Under the pieces are notes generated by a model. That model saw nothing but the letters and a program-made list of their open reading frames with translations. It did no database searches and was not told the DNA's origin. The translations under genes and the position numbers were made by a program. From positions 1-64,000 of the forward strand of contig CAYMMX010000001.1 of the NCBI GenBank assembly GCA_964391675.1: a stretch of 64,000 bases of DNA, written 5' to 3'. This DNA is from CAYMMX01 sp964391675. GTDB taxonomy: Bacteria > Cyanobacteriota > Vampirovibrionia > Gastranaerophilales > Gastranaerophilaceae. Shown piece by piece: positions 61,675 to 64,000 of this stretch. The stretch's first letter is position 1. The number at the start of each line of letters is the position of its first letter.

Positions 61675-61732
61675 TATAAATTAATAAAGGCGGATTTTTC
61701 GTTAACGAAAAATCCGCCTTTATTAATTTATA
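61675..61732. terminator. 58-bp perfect palindrome between convergent genes
   Basis: Bases 61675-61703 and 61704-61732 are exact reverse complements with no gap (centre GTTAAC). The core TAAAGGCGGATTTTTCG is GC-richer than the surroundings. It lies two bases after the DUF167 stop and 23 bases after the fba stop on the other strand, so it probably terminates both. Confidence 0.85.
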
Positions 61733-61754
61733 ATCTTACAAGTAAATTCTTACT

Positions 61755-62705
61755 TTACGCATTTCCGGCTGTTCCCAAAACTTGCATTTTATGTTTAACA
61801 AGCTCTTTAACTGCTGTTCTTCCGGGTCCAAGATATTCTCTCGGATCAAATTTAGATGGTTCTTGAGCAAAGAATTCTCTAATTGTAGAAGTTAAGGCCA
61901 ATCTTAAATCTGTATCAATATTGATTTTAGCAACGCCATTTTTAGCGGCAAAAGATAACATATCTTCAGGAACCCCTTTAGCATTAGGTAATGCGCCACC
62001 ATATTTATTACATTTTTCAACTAAGTTCTGAGGAACAGAAGAAGCTCCGTGTAAAACTATTGGAAAATCATATCCTACAGCTGCATTAACTGCTTTTTTA
62101 ATTTCAGCAAGTCTGTCAAAATCAAGTTTAGCTTCGCCTGAAAATTTATAAGCACCATGGCTTGTTCCGATAGCAATAGCTAACGAATCACAACCTGTTT
62201 CTGTAACAAATTTAACAGCTTCTTCTACATTTGTAAACTTAGCATCTTTTTCAGAAACATTAACATCATCTTCAATACCGGCTAATTTACCAAGTTCAGC
62301 CTCAACTGAAACCCCTCTTTCATGAGCGTATTCAACAACTTTTTTCGTTAATGCAATATTTTCTTCTAATGGGAATCTTGAACCATCAATCATAACTGAT
62401 GAAAAACCGCCATCAATACAGTCTTTACAAATTTCAAAATCTGCACCATGATCTAAATGCAAAGCAATAGGAATTGTAGTTGTAGCAAGTGCTGCTTCAA
62501 CTAATTTTACTAAATATGTTTGATTAGCATATTTTCTTGCACCTGCAGAAACTTGTAATATTATTGGTGAACGTGTTTCTTCAGCAGCCTCAGCAATTGC
62601 TTGAAGTAATTCCATATTATTAACATTATACGCACCAATTGCATATTTGCCTTCTAAGGCCTTTTTGAACATTTCGCCTGTTCCGACTAGTTTTCTCTCA
62701 CTCAT
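61755..62705 (-). CDS. fba: Class II fructose-bisphosphate aldolase
   Basis: This is the zinc-dependent glycolytic/gluconeogenic aldolase. The 316-residue protein has PIALHLDHGADFEICKDCID with the catalytic Asp and zinc-ligand His, SVMIDGSRFPLEENI, VEAELGKLAGIED with a second metal site, and PIVLHGASSVPQ with the third His. AGGAGAG precedes the ATG. It is a single-gene unit with a strong bidirectional terminator. Confidence 0.97.
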   Translation of the reverse strand: MSERKLVGTGEMFKKALEGKYAIGAYNVNNMELLQAIAEAAEETRSPIILQVSAGARKYANQTYLVKLVEAALATTTIPIALHLDHGADFEICKDCIDGGFSSVMIDGSRFPLEENIALTKKVVEYAHERGVSVEAELGKLAGIEDDVNVSEKDAKFTNVEEAVKFVTETGCDSLAIAIGTSHGAYKFSGEAKLDFDRLAEIKKAVNAAVGYDFPIVLHGASSVPQNLVEKCNKYGGALPNAKGVPEDMLSFAAKNGVAKINIDTDLRLALTSTIREFFAQEPSKFDPREYLGPGRTAVKELVKHKMQVLGTAGNA

Positions 62706-62740
62706 TTGAGCTCTCCTAATTTTGTAACCTTACAAAAGGT

Positions 62741-62769
62741 AATTTACAATAAAAAAGAAAAGATTACAA
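62741..62769 (-). promoter_or_regulatory. fba promoter
   Basis: On the minus strand TTGTAA, a 17-base spacer and TAAATT give a start near 62734. The short leader contains an ACCTT/AAGGT hairpin just before the AGGAGAG ribosome site. The remainder of the 185-base gap shows no gene. Confidence 0.45.
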
Positions 62770-62890
62770 CCTTAAAGATTATCTATTCTTCTTTATTTAA
62801 AACTTTTACATTCAAGTTGCATTGTTAATATTTCAGGTAATATTTTAAATATTTTAAATTATTATCTGACTTAAAAACATTAATAAAAAT

Positions 62891-63385
62891 TTACTTGCCG
62901 CTTCCGATAATTTTTCCGTTTTCATCATAAATTACACCATTAATGGAATGGGCAATCAAATTACCTTCCGTATCAAAACGGAACATTTCATTTTTTGATA
63001 CAGTTAAACTTGTTAAAATAAGTTTTCCATCCAAATTATATCTATATCCTCTGTGCGGATATACATGGATTGGTTTATCATATTTGTCTACATAGATTAA
63101 TCTGTTTTTTGAATCATATATATATGCATTAGTATTGTCACCTTTGTATTGAACAGTTATTCCAATAACTTTTCCCAATGGATTGTGAGAATAAATAACT
63201 CTTTGTGTATTGTCTGTTTTTAAAAAATAAGGTGCATTTATTTCAATATAATTTTGCTGACCTTCCTGTAAATACTCTCTGGCTGAACTTACATCAAACG
63301 AAACTTTCCCTTCAAGAGCCTCACCAAAACAAAAACTGCATGATATAAACAAACAAAAAATGATTGAAATTAATATTTTTTTCAT
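62891..63385 (-). CDS. Secreted protein with YD-like repeats
   Basis: This 164-residue protein has a signal peptide (MKKILISIIFCLFISCSFCF, cleaved near GEA). The mature part has several short repeats of the YD/RHS kind (AYIYDSKNRLIYVDKYDKP, YRYNLDGKLILTS, FRFDTEGNLIAHS, VIYDENGKIIGSGK), which form beta hairpins. The function is unknown. It starts 6 bases after the glycosyltransferase gene on the same strand and is probably co-transcribed with it. Confidence 0.8.
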   Translation of the reverse strand: MKKILISIIFCLFISCSFCFGEALEGKVSFDVSSAREYLQEGQQNYIEINAPYFLKTDNTQRVIYSHNPLGKVIGITVQYKGDNTNAYIYDSKNRLIYVDKYDKPIHVYPHRGYRYNLDGKLILTSLTVSKNEMFRFDTEGNLIAHSINGVIYDENGKIIGSGK

Positions 63386-63391
63386 GAAAAA

Positions 63392-64000
63392 TTAACCTCC
63401 ATAAAAATACTCTAATTCAGAATTTAAATCCAGTTTTTTTGCATTTTTTTTGAATATTTTGGATTTATAAATACCAATTTTTGCAAATAAATATTCAAAA
63501 CTAACCATAATTACACCCAATCCATATTTACAGGAACGAATAAAGTTAATTGAAGAAGCTTCTTTAAAATATTTTGTAGGACAAGATACTTCGCCTATTT
63601 TATAACCATAATAAAACAACAAAGCAATAATTTGATTATCGAAAAGAAAATCATTACTACACTCTGCAAGGGGTAATTTTTCTAAAACATTTTTACTAAA
63701 AGCCCTAAATCCGGTATGGTATTCAGAAAGATTCTCACCTAAACAAATATTTTGAAATACCGTTAAAATTCTATTTGATAAAAATTTATAAAAAGGCATT
63801 CCGCCTCTAAGCGCATTTTTACCAAGCATTCTGGAAGCAAATACCGCATCATATTCACCAAACGCAATCATAGAGGCCATTGCCGGAACCAGTTTGGGCG
63901 TATATTGATAATCCGGATGCAACATTACAATAATATCTGCACCTGCCGACAAAGCAGCTTTATAGCATGATTTTTGATTAGCACCATATCCCTTGTTTTC
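63392..64000 (-). CDS. Family 2 glycosyltransferase, 5' end cut by the window edge
   Basis: The frame is open to the window edge. The visible 202 residues begin ENKGYGANQKSCYKAALSAG and include IIVMLHPDYQYTPKLVPAMA (the D-x-D-like metal site region, here HPDYQY), FASRMLGKNALRGGMPFYK and EYHTGFRAFSKNVLEKLP. These fit polyprenyl-phosphate sugar transferases of the dolichol-phosphate-mannose synthase type. The conserved N-terminal part with the nucleotide-sugar loop lies outside the window. It is followed by the small secreted-protein gene 6 bases later. A role in envelope polysaccharide or glycolipid synthesis is inferred. Confidence 0.9.
   Translation of the reverse strand, partial: ENKGYGANQKSCYKAALSAGADIIVMLHPDYQYTPKLVPAMASMIAFGEYDAVFASRMLGKNALRGGMPFYKFLSNRILTVFQNICLGENLSEYHTGFRAFSKNVLEKLPLAECSNDFLFDNQIIALLFYYGYKIGEVSCPTKYFKEASSINFIRSCKYGLGVIMVSFEYLFAKIGIYKSKIFKKNAKKLDLNSELEYFYGG

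Noticed and set aside
1..64000. CRISPR arrays, tRNA or rRNA genes, insertion sequences
   Set aside because: No regularly spaced repeats, no tRNA T-loop (GTTCAAATC-like) context with a CCA end and no transposase frames were seen on either strand. A covariance-model search would be needed to exclude tRNAs fully.

Overview
The window comes from a low-GC (about 30 % by eye), diderm, non-phototrophic bacterium. An LdpA-like iron-sulfur protein (a family known from cyanobacteria) and AMIN-domain, SpoIID and Kdo/LPS genes sit beside a HydG maturase for [FeFe]-hydrogenase. Together they suggest a fermentative non-photosynthetic relative of Cyanobacteria, such as Melainabacteria/Vampirovibrionia (Gastranaerophilales). 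This placement is inferred from gene content, not from a tree. Outer-membrane evidence is KdsB, a TolC-like protein and an RND-like adaptor of an ABC exporter. No rRNA, tRNA, CRISPR array or intact mobile element was seen.

Layout. 1-8.5 kb (minus strand): 3'-truncated rpoB, then acpS-rfbC-rfbB-rfbA-ldpA, then an isolated phage-tail-fibre-like gene pair. 8.6-14.3 kb: an unknown protein, ruvC, a membrane protein, mtnA, and a divergent AmmeMemoRadiSam locus (a fused amrB-amrA gene facing amrS). 14.4-24.3 kb: comEC, HU, a SpoIID-domain protein, a Cam-type gamma-carbonic anhydrase with an overlapping 53-codon ORF, pgeF, a SEC-C protein, fused class I fumarase and an HD-GYP-like protein. 24.4-28 kb: housekeeping operon pyrH-frr-cdsA-rnc-rpe. 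28-32 kb (minus): histidine kinase, receiver and a degenerate PilB/GspE-like ATPase. 32-40 kb: a soluble FtsH-like protease with an extra N-terminal AAA-like region, glnA, and several secreted or coiled-coil proteins. 40-45.7 kb (minus): an AMIN protein and the accD-accA-prmA-kdsB operon. 45.7-52 kb: ybaB-recR, an orphan OppF-type ATPase, thiGH behind a structured leader, and hydG. 52-58.9 kb: a complete TetR-controlled tripartite ABC exporter resembling E. coli cecR-ybhGFSR plus its own TolC. 59-64 kb: a candidate small RNA, relA/spoT, a DUF167 protein, fba, a small secreted protein and a truncated glycosyltransferase.

Two genome-wide habits stand out. First, at least eight genes or operons (acpS, ruvC, amrS, pgeF, fumarase, nagZ, oppF-like, relA) have a good -10 hexamer only 6-9 bases before the start codon. 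They probably make leaderless or nearly leaderless mRNAs, and this was used to choose several starts. Second, terminators and some coding sequences contain very long perfect inverted repeats, up to a 58-bp palindrome. The items most worth testing are: the thiGH leader, which looks like a terminator-embedded aptamer; a C-rich small RNA downstream of relA; a terminator-like 24-bp hairpin inside the pgeF coding sequence; the two-AAA soluble M41 protease; and the kinase/receiver/degenerate-ATPase module.
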